DNA from: Luteolibacter luteus
GTDB lineage: Bacteria > Verrucomicrobiota > Verrucomicrobiia > Verrucomicrobiales > Akkermansiaceae
Assembly (NCBI RefSeq): GCF_012913485.1
Contig: NZ_CP051774.1
Span: 1,674,001 to 1,738,000, forward strand
Length of the DNA stretch: 64,000 bases
Direction of reading: 5' to 3'
The first letter of the stretch is position 1, and each line of letters begins with the position of its first letter. Positions 34,235 through 44,219 of this stretch are shown in pieces. The notes under the pieces are model-generated. The model worked only from the letters and a program-made list of their open reading frames with translations, did no database searches and had not been told where the DNA came from. Position numbers and translations under genes: made by a program.

Positions 34235-35277
34235 ACGAGCACAGACCCATGCTGCTTCTCGCCATCGAGTCATCCTGCGACGAAACCGCGGTCGCCATCC
34301 TGGCCGGCGAACCCGGACAACCGGCCACCGTCCTTGCTTCCGAGATCGCCTCACAGATCGAGCTTCACCGTGTTTATGGAGGCGTGGTTCCGGAGATCGC
34401 TTCCCGGAATCACTCGCTGCACTTGCGACCTTTGGTAGAACAGGCTCTCACGCATGCCGGTGCGACGATGGCTCAAATCGATGTCTTCGCCGCAACGTCC
34501 GGCCCCGGCCTCGCCTCCTCCCTCCTTATCGGAGCCACCGCCGCCAAAGCCATGGCGGCAGCCGCTAGAAAGCCCTTCCTCGCGGTGAATCATCTCGAGG
34601 GCCACTTGCTCTCGCCCTTCGTGGAAACCGGCGTCGTGCCGCCCCATCTCGCATTGATCGTTTCGGGAGGACACACGCTGCTTCTCGATGTCGAAAGCCC
34701 CGGGAACTACCGCAAGCTCGGCGGGACGCGTGACGACGCCGCAGGTGAAGCTTTCGACAAGGTCGCGAAGATGCTCGGACTCCCCTACCCCGGCGGCCCG
34801 GAGATCGAGCGTGCTGCGGCCACGGGAAACAAAGAGGCCTTCACCTTCCCGCGCTCGATGATGAAGGAGCCCGGATTCGACTTCTCCTTTTCCGGCCTGA
34901 AAACCGCGGTGCTCTATACGCTATCCCAGCGCAACCCGGAATCCGGCACCCCCTTGCGCGAAGACCTTGCCGATCTCTGTGCTTCCTTCCAAGAAGCGGT
35001 CATTGATGTCTTGGTGACCAAGACTCTCCGCGCAGCCCGTCACGCAGGGAGGAAGACCATCGCCCTGTCCGGCGGCGTCAGCCTGAACAAGACCCTGAGA
35101 TCCGCGTTCGAAGAAGCATGCAGGCGTGAAGGAATCACCCTTGCCACCGCTACTCCTGGCCTCTGTACGGACAATGCCGCGATGATCGCCTTCGCTGCTC
35201 TGCTCCATGCCTTCGAAGGCAAAACCTCGCCGCTAGATGCAGATATTGATCCTAATCTGAGGCTAGCAGCTTCCTAA
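34231..35277 (+). CDS. tsaD: tRNA threonylcarbamoyladenosine transferase TsaD
   Basis: A 348-residue ASKHA-fold protein that transfers the threonylcarbamoyl group to A37 of ANN-decoding tRNAs. The family signatures are visible: AIESSCDETAVAIL, the metal site NHLEGHLLS, SGGHTLLL, and the late ALSGGVSLN and CTDNAAMIA. I accept the GTG at 34231, which overlaps the protease stop and has GGGGGAAG just upstream; an ATG at 34249 is the alternative. Confidence 0.96.
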   Translation: MNEHRPMLLLAIESSCDETAVAILAGEPGQPATVLASEIASQIELHRVYGGVVPEIASRNHSLHLRPLVEQALTHAGATMAQIDVFAATSGPGLASSLLIGATAAKAMAAAARKPFLAVNHLEGHLLSPFVETGVVPPHLALIVSGGHTLLLDVESPGNYRKLGGTRDDAAGEAFDKVAKMLGLPYPGGPEIERAAATGNKEAFTFPRSMMKEPGFDFSFSGLKTAVLYTLSQRNPESGTPLREDLADLCASFQEAVIDVLVTKTLRAARHAGRKTIALSGGVSLNKTLRSAFEEACRREGITLATATPGLCTDNAAMIAFAALLHAFEGKTSPLDADIDPNLRLAAS

Positions 35278-35377
35278 CCCTGGTAATTTGGCGCAACGGT
35301 GACGAAAGCCTGCGGGGTTGCTTTTTGCTTTTCCGCTCCGGGGGATTGCGTGTTGAGTTTCCAAAGTATCTTTCTTG

Positions 35378-36013
35378 ATGGCCTATCGGACGATCATCTT
35401 CGACTTTGACGGCACCCTTGCGGACACGCTGGAGGAGAGCCGCCGGATCTACAACAGCTTGGCGGGCGACTACAAGCTGCGGGAAGTCTCCGCCGAGGAA
35501 CTGCCCAACCTCCGGCATTTCTCGCTGCTGGAGTTGCTCGATCATCTGGATATCCCGAAGCGCCGGGTACCCTCACTGCTGTCCCGCGGGACAGCGCTAA
35601 TGCGGGGGAATATTACCAAGCTGCCCCTGATTCCGGGAATCAGCGATATCCTACCGGAGATGCGAGCCCGGGCGCAGGCGTTCGGCATCCTGACCTCGAA
35701 TGCCACGGCCAATGTGGATCTGTTCCTGCGTGCCCACGGATTGCGGGAACACTTCGATTTCATTTCATCGACCTCGAAGCTCACCGGCAAATCGAAGCAC
35801 TTGAAGGCGATCCAGAAGACCTTCTCCGTGCGCGCCGACGAGATGCTCTACGTGGGCGACGAGATCCGTGACATCAAGGCTTCCAAGAAGGCTGGGATCG
35901 CCATTGCGGCTGTCACCTGGGGTTTCAATTCCACCGAATCCTTGGAAGCGGAGACTCCTACCCACGTGGTTTCAACCCCGTCGGAGTTGTTGGAATTGGT
36001 TCCAGGATCTTAA
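35378..36013 (+). CDS. HAD-superfamily hydrolase, phosphoglycolate phosphatase-like
   Basis: A 211-residue HAD phosphatase. The nucleophile motif DFDGTL is at the N-terminus, motif II is ILTSNA, the motif III Lys lies in TGKSKHLKAI, and the motif IV acid pair is in GDEIRD. The cap is of the helical C1 type. It most resembles Gph-like phosphatases, whose substrate may be 2-phosphoglycolate or another small phosphate ester. ATG at 35378, with TTG just before it. Confidence 0.88.
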   Translation: MAYRTIIFDFDGTLADTLEESRRIYNSLAGDYKLREVSAEELPNLRHFSLLELLDHLDIPKRRVPSLLSRGTALMRGNITKLPLIPGISDILPEMRARAQAFGILTSNATANVDLFLRAHGLREHFDFISSTSKLTGKSKHLKAIQKTFSVRADEMLYVGDEIRDIKASKKAGIAIAAVTWGFNSTESLEAETPTHVVSTPSELLELVPGS

Positions 36014-36113
36014 GGATCTTGGGCCTGCGGCTCCCGGGGTAGTTGTGCGGGCTGCGGTCAGGTGAGCAATTTCCGGGTTCGACATTTTCCCGGGACCTTG
36101 CCCAATCTCCGGC

Positions 36114-37274
36114 ATGTCCGAGCTGCCTCCTGATCCCGAGAAGGAACATCTGCCTCACGAAACGCCTGCCGAAACGCCGAAGTCGACCACAACCTTGCCG
36201 ACTTCCGTGCTGGCGATGGGCTTCATCGCGGTGACCTTGGTCGGCGTGCTAATTGCTTCCGCCATCCGCTCGCGGCCTGCCGTGCCGGACACCAAGGATG
36301 AGAAAGACGATCCGGCGCTGCGCGATGCGCGGGCCCGCATCCAGATGCTTCAAGAAAGCGTCAACACGGAGCGCCAGAAGCTGGGTCTCTCTCCGATGTA
36401 CGGCCAGACTGCAAAGTCGGCGGACGAAGTGGCCGCCCGCATTACCGAGGATGCGGCGACGCTGGTAGCCTTGGCCAAGAGCGTTCCCGACTTGATCGCC
36501 AAGAAGGACGCGGAGATGGACAAGCTGAACCAAGACTACACCGAGTCCTTGAAGCTCCAAGGCATTCTTCGCGATCAACTGGCGAAGTCCGAAGAGAAGT
36601 TGGGCCGTGCGCTTATCGACGGATCGGAAGCATCAACTCTCCGCACGCAGCTCGACGCCGCCAACAAGCGGGTCATCTCCCTCGGTGACGAAGTCCGCCG
36701 CCTGAAGGAAGGCCCGGGCGAACTACAGGCTCGCCTGAACACCGTGATCGCCGATCGTGATTCGCTGAAGGCCCGCTTGGCTGAACTCGAGTCGCGACTT
36801 TCGCAAGCCTCGCTCTTCGCAGGCACCGAGTCGCAGCTCTTCAAGGAAGCGGTCGAACTGTTCCGCAGCCTGCGCGAACTCGAGAACAAGCCGGATTCCG
36901 AGATCAGCGCAGCCTACAGCCAGTATGGCGCGAAGATGGGCGCCAACGTGCTGGATCGGATCGAGTTCCCAACCGGTTCCTCCGACATTCCTCCGGAGAT
37001 CCACACCAAGATCGCGGGCTTCGCAGCCGAGGCTCCGGACAATGCGCTGTTGATCGTGATCGGCTACGCGTCGGAAACAGGCAACGTGGATTCCAACCGC
37101 ACCCTCTCTTCCGAACGTGCCACCGCAGTGGCCAAGGTGCTTGACGAAGCGAAGAAGCCGGGACAACGCGTCCAAGCCGCTTACCTCGGCCAGACCGATC
37201 GCTTCGGTTCGAAGTTCCCGGAGCGCAACCAGATCAGCGAGGTCTGGCAGATCGTCCCGAAGACGAACAACTGA
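36114..37274 (+). CDS. Membrane-anchored coiled-coil protein with OmpA-like C-terminus
   Basis: A 386-residue protein: an acidic cytoplasmic start, one membrane helix at about residues 33-50, a long coiled coil (about 65-265) and an OmpA/MotB-type peptidoglycan-binding domain (about 275-386; NVLDRIEFPTGSSD, GYASETGNVDSNRTLSSERA, GQTDRF). The NRRVE ending of classical OmpA domains is NQISEVW here. The architecture suggests a periplasmic strut from inner membrane to cell wall. A strong terminator follows. No partner gene is evident. Confidence 0.82.
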   Translation: MSELPPDPEKEHLPHETPAETPKSTTTLPTSVLAMGFIAVTLVGVLIASAIRSRPAVPDTKDEKDDPALRDARARIQMLQESVNTERQKLGLSPMYGQTAKSADEVAARITEDAATLVALAKSVPDLIAKKDAEMDKLNQDYTESLKLQGILRDQLAKSEEKLGRALIDGSEASTLRTQLDAANKRVISLGDEVRRLKEGPGELQARLNTVIADRDSLKARLAELESRLSQASLFAGTESQLFKEAVELFRSLRELENKPDSEISAAYSQYGAKMGANVLDRIEFPTGSSDIPPEIHTKIAGFAAEAPDNALLIVIGYASETGNVDSNRTLSSERATAVAKVLDEAKKPGQRVQAAYLGQTDRFGSKFPERNQISEVWQIVPKTNN

Positions 37275-37301
37275 GAGACGGATCCAACCAAGCTTAAACA
37301 A

Positions 37302-37340
37302 AAGACAGCGGCCCGGGCATCCCGGGCCGCTGTTTTGTTA
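37302..37340. terminator. Bidirectional terminator
   Basis: A 13-bp perfect stem (37305-37317 with 37321-37333) with a CAT loop is flanked by T-runs on both strands (TTTTG on plus, TTTTGTTT on minus). It sits between the OmpA-like gene and the convergent glycosidase gene, 30 and 21 bases from their stops. Confidence 0.9.
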
Positions 37341-37354
37341 GGAAGCAGTGCCCA

Positions 37355-39877
37355 TCAAAGCGAGCTCGCCTTGATGCCGGTGAAGGCAGCGGGATTCTTC
37401 TCCGCACGGGTGACATAGCGGCGGACACCGATGGCACCTTCGGTGAAGCTGCCGTCCTCGGCTTCAATCACCGGAGTATCCATGTCATCCACGAAGACAC
37501 GGATGGAAGGACCTTCCGCCTCGACGCGGATCGTGTGGGCTTCGCCGGCTTTCAATCGAAGCGGAACGGCCTTGATCTCGGTCCACTTGTTGTCCGCCTT
37601 GCCTAGCACGACCTGGTTCTTCTCGGCACTGATGCCGGCATAGTAGCCGCGGTAGTTGTCCGCACCGATCGATGCGTCGTTCACGCGGAAGATCACGCCG
37701 CCATCTCCCGAGTCGTTCAGGGTGACCTTGGCATCATAGACCAGATCCTTGAAGACCGTGGCCGGAACCACTGCCTTCACACCATTCAATCCGTAGCTGA
37801 AGGAATTCGCATTCGAGGCGCAGTGCAGGGCGCCATCGCGCACGTACCAGCCACCGCCGTAGACGTTCCAGCCTTGGAAATCGCCATCGGTGAAATCATC
37901 CGCGAAGGACTCCGGAGGCGTGGCAGGCTTCCCGATCACCGGGAGACTGGTAAGGCGCAGCATTCCTGCACCGAAAGGCACCAGCTGGATCTTTTCTTCC
38001 GGCGCATCCGAAGCCACCGGGGAAAGCGGCGGATCCTGAGCCACGGCACCGTTCACTGCCATGGTCCAGCCCTTGATCTTCTTGGCACGCGCCACCAGCG
38101 TCACCGGCGTCTTGCCCCGTTCGAAGGGGTTTTCCGGCATTTCGCCGACCTTCACCTCGATGGACGCAGCGGGATTTGCCGGATCAATCACGAGGCCATA
38201 GTTCCAATCCGACTGCGGGTAGAGCTCATACGACTCGAAGCCCGGAATCCGCGCCTTCGCAAAGCTTTCGCGGCGCTCCTTGATGCCGAGCGCATACACC
38301 AGCGGCCCGCGATGCACGGAGACGCTGCCATTCACGCCCGGCTGCACGCGCAGCTTCATGGGCAGCTTCAGGATGATCTCATCGCCCTTCTTCCAAGTGC
38401 GCTTGAGGGTGGCGAAGCTATCCGCCTTCGGAGCGGGTTCAGCCTGGCCATTGACCGTGATGCTCGCGTCATCGCACCAACCCGGGATTCGCAGGGAAAG
38501 CGGGAAGGCCGCCTCACCCTCGCTCGAGACGCGGATGCGGACGTTCTCCATGAAGGGGTAGTTTGTCTCCGCCAACAGCGTGACTTTCTTCCCCTCACCC
38601 ACCGTCGCGGTGACTTCGGTCGGCGCGATCGCCAGCATGGCTAGGCCGTTGTCGGGAGTGGCAGCCCAGGAATTCTGCACGAATTTCGGCCAACCCATGT
38701 GGAAATTGTAGCAGCAGCACTGGAAGCCTGAGATGGGGCCCGGAGTACTACCGTTATCGTAGTCTTGGTTATAGCCCTTCGCGGCGCGCTTCGCGATGAC
38801 GTTGTTCGGCAGGCAGTAGTAGACGTGCTGGTGAATGTCCTCGGATACCGACCCGGGCAAGGCGTTGTAGGCCATGCGCTCGAGGCTATCGCCAATCGAA
38901 GCGTCGCCGAGCACCCGCAGCACGCTGGCATCGCTCAGCATCCGCTCCACCACGGAGCAGAGCTCGATGCCCTGGCTGGGAGAGGAGCCGGCGAGGAACT
39001 CGGTGCCGGAATTGATCCCCACCGCGAGGCCGTGATCACGGTCCAGATTGGCGAGACCGGCGGCATAGGCCTTGCGGTCGGCCTCGCTGTTCGAGCGAAG
39101 CGAGTAAACCGCTGGCATCTTCAGGGCCTGCGGCACGTTCACGTTGTGCTTCGGCTGAAAATCATCGCCGAACTCGAGGAAGCGGTTGTTCGTGAAGATA
39201 TCCGTCCAAGCGTAGGCCTGCTTCGCGAGCTTGTCGGAAAGGGTCAGCAAGGACTCGTCGCCGGTGCGATTGAAAAGCCAGAAGACTGTTTCGATTTCGT
39301 CGCCGGAACGGGCCTTGCCCCAATCCTGAAGCGGCCGGCTATCGAGCGCGGAATTCATGTGCGCGTAGTACTTCGTGAGGAATGGGATGACGCGCTCATC
39401 GCCGGTGGCCTCATAGAAGTCGCGAAGGAGATGGTTCACCACCATGCGCGGCCACCAATCGGGATTGTTCTCGGGGCCGTAGAAGCCATCCGCGCGTTGG
39501 CTGGAAAGGATACCATCCATCCACTTCGTCGCTTCCGCCTTCAGCTTCGCGTCATCGAGCCCCCAGGCCAAGGAGACGAGGCCCTTCAGGTAGTAGGGGC
39601 CCTTTTCCCAGTTTTCCCCTTTTCCTCCGCGCCAGGCATTGTCCGGCCCGGCGGCCTCCAGCAATTCAGGAGCATGGCCTGTCAGGCCATCGCGCTGCAG
39701 CTCAAGCTGGTGCTTCAACCAGCCTTTCGGTTTGACGCTGCCGAGTGGCAAGGCGGTGAAATGCCCCGGCTGGAGCGGGGTCTTGTTCGGAGCAGCCTTG
39801 GTGACCGGATTGGCAAAGGCGACGAGGCCCAAAAGGACAAGAGGGGTAGCGATGGCGAATGTGATCGAAGGCTTCAT
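37355..39877 (-). CDS. GH127-type glycoside hydrolase with C-terminal concanavalin-like domain
   Basis: An 840-residue exported protein; the ATG at 39877 gives a good signal peptide. The main part is the DUF1680/GH127 (alpha/alpha)6 domain (about residues 45-650). The zinc-binding and catalytic residues known from beta-L-arabinofuranosidase HypBA1 appear to be kept: Glu and Cys in [11 protein letters not shown] and the vicinal cysteines in [12 protein letters not shown] (here three Cys in a row). The last 160 residues ([18 protein letters not shown] onward) form a LamG/DUF1080-like beta-sandwich, probably carbohydrate-binding. It likely acts on arabinofuranosyl or related residues of plant or algal polymers. 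Palindromes upstream suggest specific regulation. Confidence 0.9.
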   Translation of the reverse strand: MKPSITFAIATPLVLLGLVAFANPVTKAAPNKTPLQPGHFTALPLGSVKPKGWLKHQLELQRDGLTGHAPELLEAAGPDNAWRGGKGENWEKGPYYLKGLVSLAWGLDDAKLKAEATKWMDGILSSQRADGFYGPENNPDWWPRMVVNHLLRDFYEATGDERVIPFLTKYYAHMNSALDSRPLQDWGKARSGDEIETVFWLFNRTGDESLLTLSDKLAKQAYAWTDIFTNNRFLEFGDDFQPKHNVNVPQALKMPAVYSLRSNSEADRKAYAAGLANLDRDHGLAVGINSGTEFLAGSSPSQGIELCSVVERMLSDASVLRVLGDASIGDSLERMAYNALPGSVSEDIHQHVYYCLPNNVIAKRAAKGYNQDYDNGSTPGPISGFQCCCYNFHMGWPKFVQNSWAATPDNGLAMLAIAPTEVTATVGEGKKVTLLAETNYPFMENVRIRVSSEGEAAFPLSLRIPGWCDDASITVNGQAEPAPKADSFATLKRTWKKGDEIILKLPMKLRVQPGVNGSVSVHRGPLVYALGIKERRESFAKARIPGFESYELYPQSDWNYGLVIDPANPAASIEVKVGEMPENPFERGKTPVTLVARAKKIKGWTMAVNGAVAQDPPLSPVASDAPEEKIQLVPFGAGMLRLTSLPVIGKPATPPESFADDFTDGDFQGWNVYGGGWYVRDGALHCASNANSFSYGLNGVKAVVPATVFKDLVYDAKVTLNDSGDGGVIFRVNDASIGADNYRGYYAGISAEKNQVVLGKADNKWTEIKAVPLRLKAGEAHTIRVEAEGPSIRVFVDDMDTPVIEAEDGSFTEGAIGVRRYVTRAEKNPAAFTGIKASSL

Positions 39878-39926
39878 AGGCGCGGCGGCATTACGGAGCG
39901 ATGCTGAGCTTCCTTCCTTCATATTT

Positions 39927-39952
39927 CAAACTTGTTTGACCTGTTGGACAAC
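39927..39952. promoter_or_regulatory. Palindromes directly upstream of the GH127 gene
   Basis: CAAACTTGTTTG (39927-39938) and GTTGGACAAC (39943-39952) are two short palindromes 50-75 bases upstream of the glycosidase ATG. On the gene's strand the second reads GTTGTCCAAC, close to sites bound by GntR/FadR-type sugar-acid regulators. These are operator candidates only. Confidence 0.4.
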
Positions 39953-40028
39953 TTCTCCAAGCCAGCGTGGCCGGAAGATTCACTTCCCGGAGAGACAAAT
40001 CAACCGCGTGCAATGGGGTGGCGATGAG

Positions 40029-40067
40029 CGCCTGTTAAGCCTGTTAAAACAGGGAAAATAACAGGCG
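40029..40067. promoter_or_regulatory. Nested CCTGTTA palindromes
   Basis: An outer 9-bp inverted repeat (CGCCTGTTA at 40029-40037, TAACAGGCG at 40059-40067) encloses an inner palindrome CCTGTT-AA-AACAGG (40040-40053). This makes three CCTGTTA and related half-sites in 39 bases. It lies in the 384-base gap between the glycosidase and the DUF1275 gene, about 150 bases upstream of the glycosidase start. It looks like a cooperative operator. Confidence 0.5.
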
Positions 40068-40261
40068 ATCCGGCAGGACATCGGGTGGATACCGGAGGGG
40101 AAGAGCACGGAGGAAAAGAAGCGACATGCAGGGAGTCTGCCTGAGCAGCGGGGCATTCTGAACCAAGTCCAGTGGTCCCCATTGCATGCCGTGGGTGAGT
40201 TGAGGCTCGGCTGTTCTCCGAACTTCGAACAGGTGACGACCGTTGGCAGGAAGGAGTCGGC

Positions 40262-40942
40262 TTAACCGCGCAGCTTCCGTTTCACGACCGACCACACCAA
40301 GCCGCCTACCACATAGACCGCCCCGCAGACCAGCGGTACGGGAATCCCGGTTTTAAGCTTCAGAATGGCTCCCACTGCGGCACCCGTGGCGAAGGAGAGG
40401 GCGAGCACGAAGGGGGTGCCGATTTTCCAGCTTTCGACGGGATGGCCCCGCAACCGCATCCCGATCAACTGCCCTAGATCCGTGAGCAGGCCGGTGATGT
40501 GCGTGGTTCTGAGGATAAGCCCCCGGTAGCGGGTCGCGAGCGCGTTCTGCATCCCGCAGGCCCAAGCGGCCACGAAACAGGTCAGCTGCAAGGACTGAGA
40601 CTGCAGCAAACGGGTCGCCATCAGCAGCAGGCCGATAAACACCATGGATCGCCCATAAGGCCGCGCCAGCTGGAGATTCGGGTGATGGATGAAATAGCCG
40701 GAGGTGGCAGCCCCACCCACGAATCCGGCAACCGAGAGGCAGAGCAGGGCTGCCTCACCGGACCAGAGATCCCCGGCTTTTACCGCCTCCGCCGTGATCC
40801 GGGAGAGATCCCCGGTGAGGTGGCTCACGGAAACGCCGAGCCCGAGCATGAAATCGGCATTCACCGCCGCCGCCAGGAAGGCAAGGATGCAGCCGCCGGA
40901 AAGAACCCAGGCAGGCCTTGGATGGAGGGACTCCCCGCTCAT
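40262..40942 (-). CDS. DUF1275 (YoaK-like) membrane protein
   Basis: A 226-residue protein with about six membrane helices. The family pattern is clear: an early VNADFMLGLG...SHLTGD motif, and ACGMQNALATRY...LILRTTHITGLLTDLG in the middle. Function of DUF1275/YoaK proteins is unknown. I start at the ATG at 40942. It is divergent from purB. Confidence 0.9.
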   Translation of the reverse strand: MSGESLHPRPAWVLSGGCILAFLAAAVNADFMLGLGVSVSHLTGDLSRITAEAVKAGDLWSGEAALLCLSVAGFVGGAATSGYFIHHPNLQLARPYGRSMVFIGLLLMATRLLQSQSLQLTCFVAAWACGMQNALATRYRGLILRTTHITGLLTDLGQLIGMRLRGHPVESWKIGTPFVLALSFATGAAVGAILKLKTGIPVPLVCGAVYVVGGLVWSVVKRKLRG

Positions 40943-41079
40943 GGGCAAGCCGGCGCGACCTCTCTTTTCATTACCGTCAGATGTTACAAAGCCCGCGGAG
41001 GGCCCGCAATCCCCGGTGCTGCCGGGCCCGAACCAATTTCCCCTTGCACGCCGCCAGCGCCTGCCCGCTACTCCCCGCC

Positions 41080-42498
41080 GTGATTCCGAACGTCCTTGCC
41101 GAACGCTACGCCTCCCCTGCCCTGCAAGCCATCTGGTCCGCCGAAGGCCGCATCGTGCTGGAGCGTGAATTCTGGATCGCGGTGATGAAGGCCCAGCGGG
41201 ATCTCGGCCTGGACATCCCGGAAGAAGCCATCGCCGCCTACGAGAAGGCGAAGGACAGCGTCGATCCCGGCTCCATCATGGCCCGCGAGCGGGTGACCCG
41301 CCATGACGTGAAGGCCCGGATCGAGGAATTCAACGACCTTGCCGGCCACGAGCACATCCACAAGGGCATGACCTCCCGGGATCTCACGGAAAACGTGGAG
41401 CAGCTCCAGGTTTACCGTTCCCTGCTGGCAATCCGCGACAAGTCGGTGGCCGTGCTTCGCCGCCTGCGCTGCCGCGCCGAGCAATGGGCCGATCTCGTTA
41501 TCACCGCCCGGACCCACAACGTCGCCGCGCAGCCGACCACGCTGGGTAAACGCATCGCGATGTTCGGCGAGGAAATGCTCACCGCCTTCCACGCGCTGGA
41601 AGATGTCATCGCCCGCTACCCGGTCCGCGGCCTGAAGGGCGCGGTCGGCACGCAGATGGACCAACTTTCCCTTTTCAACGGCGATGCCTCACAGGTCCTC
41701 GATCTGGAGAAGCGCGTCGTCACCCACCTGGGCATGCCCTGCGTGTGGACGAATGTCGGCCAGGTCTATCCACGCTCACTCGATTTCCGCGTGGTCTCCG
41801 TGCTCACGGATCTGGCCAGCGGTCCTTCTTCCTTCTGCCGCACGCTGCGTCTGATGGCTGGCCACGAGACCGCCAGCGAAGGCTTCGCCCCGGGCCAGAC
41901 CGGCTCCAGCGCGATGCCGCACAAGATGAACTCCCGCTCCTGCGAGCGCGTGAACGGCTTCCACGTGATCCTGAAGGGCTATCTGGCGATGGCCTCCGGC
42001 CTTGCAGGCGACCAGTGGAATGAAGGCGACGTCTCCTGCTCCGTGGTGCGCCGAGTGATGCTGCCGGATGCCTTCTTCGCCATCGACGGTCTCTTCGAAA
42101 CCTATCTCACGATCCTCGATCAAATGGACGCCTACCCGGCCGTGATCGGGAAGGAAAACGCCCATTACCTGCCCTTCCTGATGACCACCACCATCATGAT
42201 GGAAGCCGTGAAGTCGGGCGTTGGCCGCGAGACCGCGCACAAGGCTATCAAGGAGCACGCCGTGGCCACGGTGAACGACCTGCGCGCAGGCAAGACCACG
42301 GTGAACGACCTTGTCGCCCGCTTGGCGAACGACGAACGCATCCCGCTCGACGAAGCCGCACTGTCCGCGATCGTGGCCGAAGGCGAGCGCAATGCCGGAG
42401 CCGCCCGTGCGCAAATCACGCACTTCGAGCGCGAGATCAACGCGATCGAGAAGCGCTACCCGAATGGTGCCGCTTACTCGCCGGGCTCGATCCTCTAA
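41080..42498 (+). CDS. purB: Adenylosuccinate lyase
   Basis: A 472-residue fumarase/aspartase-superfamily enzyme acting twice in purine synthesis (SAICAR to AICAR, adenylosuccinate to AMP). The superfamily signature is GSSAMPHKMNSRSCERVNG, and the general-acid/base His residues lie in HKGMTSRD and TARTHNVAAQP. I choose the GTG at 41080 (VIPNVLAERYAS), the normal N-terminus of bacterial PurB; the frame remains open upstream without plausible protein sequence. Confidence 0.95.
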   Translation: MIPNVLAERYASPALQAIWSAEGRIVLEREFWIAVMKAQRDLGLDIPEEAIAAYEKAKDSVDPGSIMARERVTRHDVKARIEEFNDLAGHEHIHKGMTSRDLTENVEQLQVYRSLLAIRDKSVAVLRRLRCRAEQWADLVITARTHNVAAQPTTLGKRIAMFGEEMLTAFHALEDVIARYPVRGLKGAVGTQMDQLSLFNGDASQVLDLEKRVVTHLGMPCVWTNVGQVYPRSLDFRVVSVLTDLASGPSSFCRTLRLMAGHETASEGFAPGQTGSSAMPHKMNSRSCERVNGFHVILKGYLAMASGLAGDQWNEGDVSCSVVRRVMLPDAFFAIDGLFETYLTILDQMDAYPAVIGKENAHYLPFLMTTTIMMEAVKSGVGRETAHKAIKEHAVATVNDLRAGKTTVNDLVARLANDERIPLDEAALSAIVAEGERNAGAARAQITHFEREINAIEKRYPNGAAYSPGSIL

Positions 42499-42517
42499 GC
42501 GTAGCCGGATTGACGGT

Positions 42518-42826
42518 TCAACGGATCTTGTCGAAGCGGCTGATCGGCTGCTTCGATGAGCCGAGCGCGGTGTCGATCTTCTGCTGGACCACGGGCGCCC
42601 ATGCGGTGATCCGCCGCTCTCCCTCACGGGAAGTGGCGATCAAGGCGGCGGTGGTGGCGCAGAAGCACATCAGGGCTTGGGCCAGCTGAAGGCGGGGAGG
42701 AACGCGCCGCCGGTTGGTGAGCGGCTTGTAACCGGTGAAGAGCACGCTCAATTCTTCCTTCGCTACGCCTTTGAAGGGCACAAAGGGCAAAGGGGGAGCG
42801 TCGGCGAACCAATTCTGGATCGTCAT
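42518..42826 (-). CDS. Small protein of unknown function
   Basis: A 102-residue frame starting at the ATG at 42826 (MTIQNWFADAPPLPF). It has a weakly hydrophobic segment (LAQALMCFCATTAALIATS, about residues 49-67) that may be a membrane helix, flanked by basic residues. No family recognised. It has no clear ribosome-binding site. It is convergent with purB and divergent from the ABC importer operon. Confidence 0.5.
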   Translation of the reverse strand: MTIQNWFADAPPLPFVPFKGVAKEELSVLFTGYKPLTNRRRVPPRLQLAQALMCFCATTAALIATSREGERRITAWAPVVQQKIDTALGSSKQPISRFDKIR

Positions 42827-43051
42827 CGGGGGGCTAGGGGAGGTTTGGGTTGGGGAGGTGAGCCAGGGAATCTCACGGTTCCCCAGCGCGGGTGGAGAAT
42901 TAGGGTACCCTGAGGGTAAGGCCATTACGCAATCACGTAGCCCGATCAACCTGAAGTCGCTGATCTTGAACATCCGTTTGACCCTACACCGAAGGTTCCG
43001 TTTCCAACATCCGGGATTGCAAATCCCTACGAGCTGCGGTGTCTTTTCCTC

Positions 43052-44218
43052 ATGAGGAAGCTTCCCTCCCTGCTCCGATTCCTAGCACTTGCCATGACAG
43101 GTGCCGCCTTGCTTAGCGGCTGCAAATCAAAGACCGCTCAAGCCGAAAAAACCGCCGATGGGCTTACGAAAATCAAGGTGGGCTACATCGGCCTAACCTG
43201 CGAGGCGCCGCTCTACGTGGCTTTTGAAAAAGGCTATTTCAAAGAGCAGGGCTTGGATGCGGAATTGGTCAAATGTGAGTGGGGTCAATTCAAGGACCTC
43301 GTCGGCACCGGCAGCATCCATGTGGTGCATCAGCCAATCATGGCTTTCCTCAAACCGATCGAGGAAGGGCTGGATGTGAAGCTCACTGCTGGCATTCACC
43401 GCGGCTGCCTCCGGGTGCAGGCCCCGCTGGGCGGCAACATCAAGACCGTGCAGGATCTGAAGGGCAAACGGATCGGCGTACCCGGCATGGGGACCCCGCC
43501 TTTCATCTTCGCAAATCGGGTGCTGGGCGACAATGGCATCGATCCCCGCAACGACGTCGAATGGAAAGTCTTCCCCTCGTCCGAACTCGGACTTGCCTTG
43601 GAGAAAGGCGAAGTGGACGCGATCGCAAACTCCGAGCCGATCGGCCTGCTGCTTCTGGCGGACAAGAAGGTCCAGAACATCGCCGACCAGACCCTCGATG
43701 AACCCTACGCTTCCGAGTACTGCTGTGGCGTGATCGTCAATGGCAAGTATGCCGACATCAATCCCGACGCGACCGCGGCGGTGACCAAGGCCATCATGAA
43801 GGGAGCCAAGTGGGTCGAAACCAATCCGCGCGCTGCAGCGGTCATGTCGGTGGAGAAGAAATACATCGCTTCGAACCCGGAATTGAACGCCGAGGCACTC
43901 GGCCGACTGCGTTACGTCCCGAGCATCGCCGGTGGCAAGGAAGCCATCCGCGGGGCCGCGGAGGGCATGAAGCGGGCCGGCATCCTCAAGCCGGACATGG
44001 ACATCGATAACGCGATGAAGAAGATCTACCGCGAGTATCCCGGTGTGAATGACGAATGGCTCAAGGACCAAGAGGTCGAGAAGGTCGCCATGGGCCAGAT
44101 CCAGCCCAACCAATGGGAACTGGTGAGGCAGGAGTTGGCCACCATCGGGAGCCCGACCGAGATCAAGACCTGCTGCAATGCCGGCAACAAGGCAATGGCA
44201 GCCAAAACTACTCCGTGA
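43052..44218 (+). CDS. ABC transporter substrate-binding lipoprotein, NrtA/SsuA-like, cysteine-rich
   Basis: A 388-residue periplasmic lipoprotein with lipobox LLSGC (C24). The fold is the NMT1/NrtA/SsuA type: KVGYIGLTCEAPLYVAFEKGYFKEQGL at the start and the later GKRIGVPGMG hinge. It carries seven more Cys (C50, C75, C119, C224-C225, C374-C375), several at places that line the ligand pocket in relatives (C50, C119, with H93 and H116 nearby), which is odd for this class. Relatives bind nitrate, bicarbonate, taurine, sulfonates or thiamin precursors; the ligand here is unknown. The permease starts two bases after its stop. Confidence 0.9.
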   Translation: MRKLPSLLRFLALAMTGAALLSGCKSKTAQAEKTADGLTKIKVGYIGLTCEAPLYVAFEKGYFKEQGLDAELVKCEWGQFKDLVGTGSIHVVHQPIMAFLKPIEEGLDVKLTAGIHRGCLRVQAPLGGNIKTVQDLKGKRIGVPGMGTPPFIFANRVLGDNGIDPRNDVEWKVFPSSELGLALEKGEVDAIANSEPIGLLLLADKKVQNIADQTLDEPYASEYCCGVIVNGKYADINPDATAAVTKAIMKGAKWVETNPRAAAVMSVEKKYIASNPELNAEALGRLRYVPSIAGGKEAIRGAAEGMKRAGILKPDMDIDNAMKKIYREYPGVNDEWLKDQEVEKVAMGQIQPNQWELVRQELATIGSPTEIKTCCNAGNKAMAAKTTP

Positions 44219-44219
44219 G

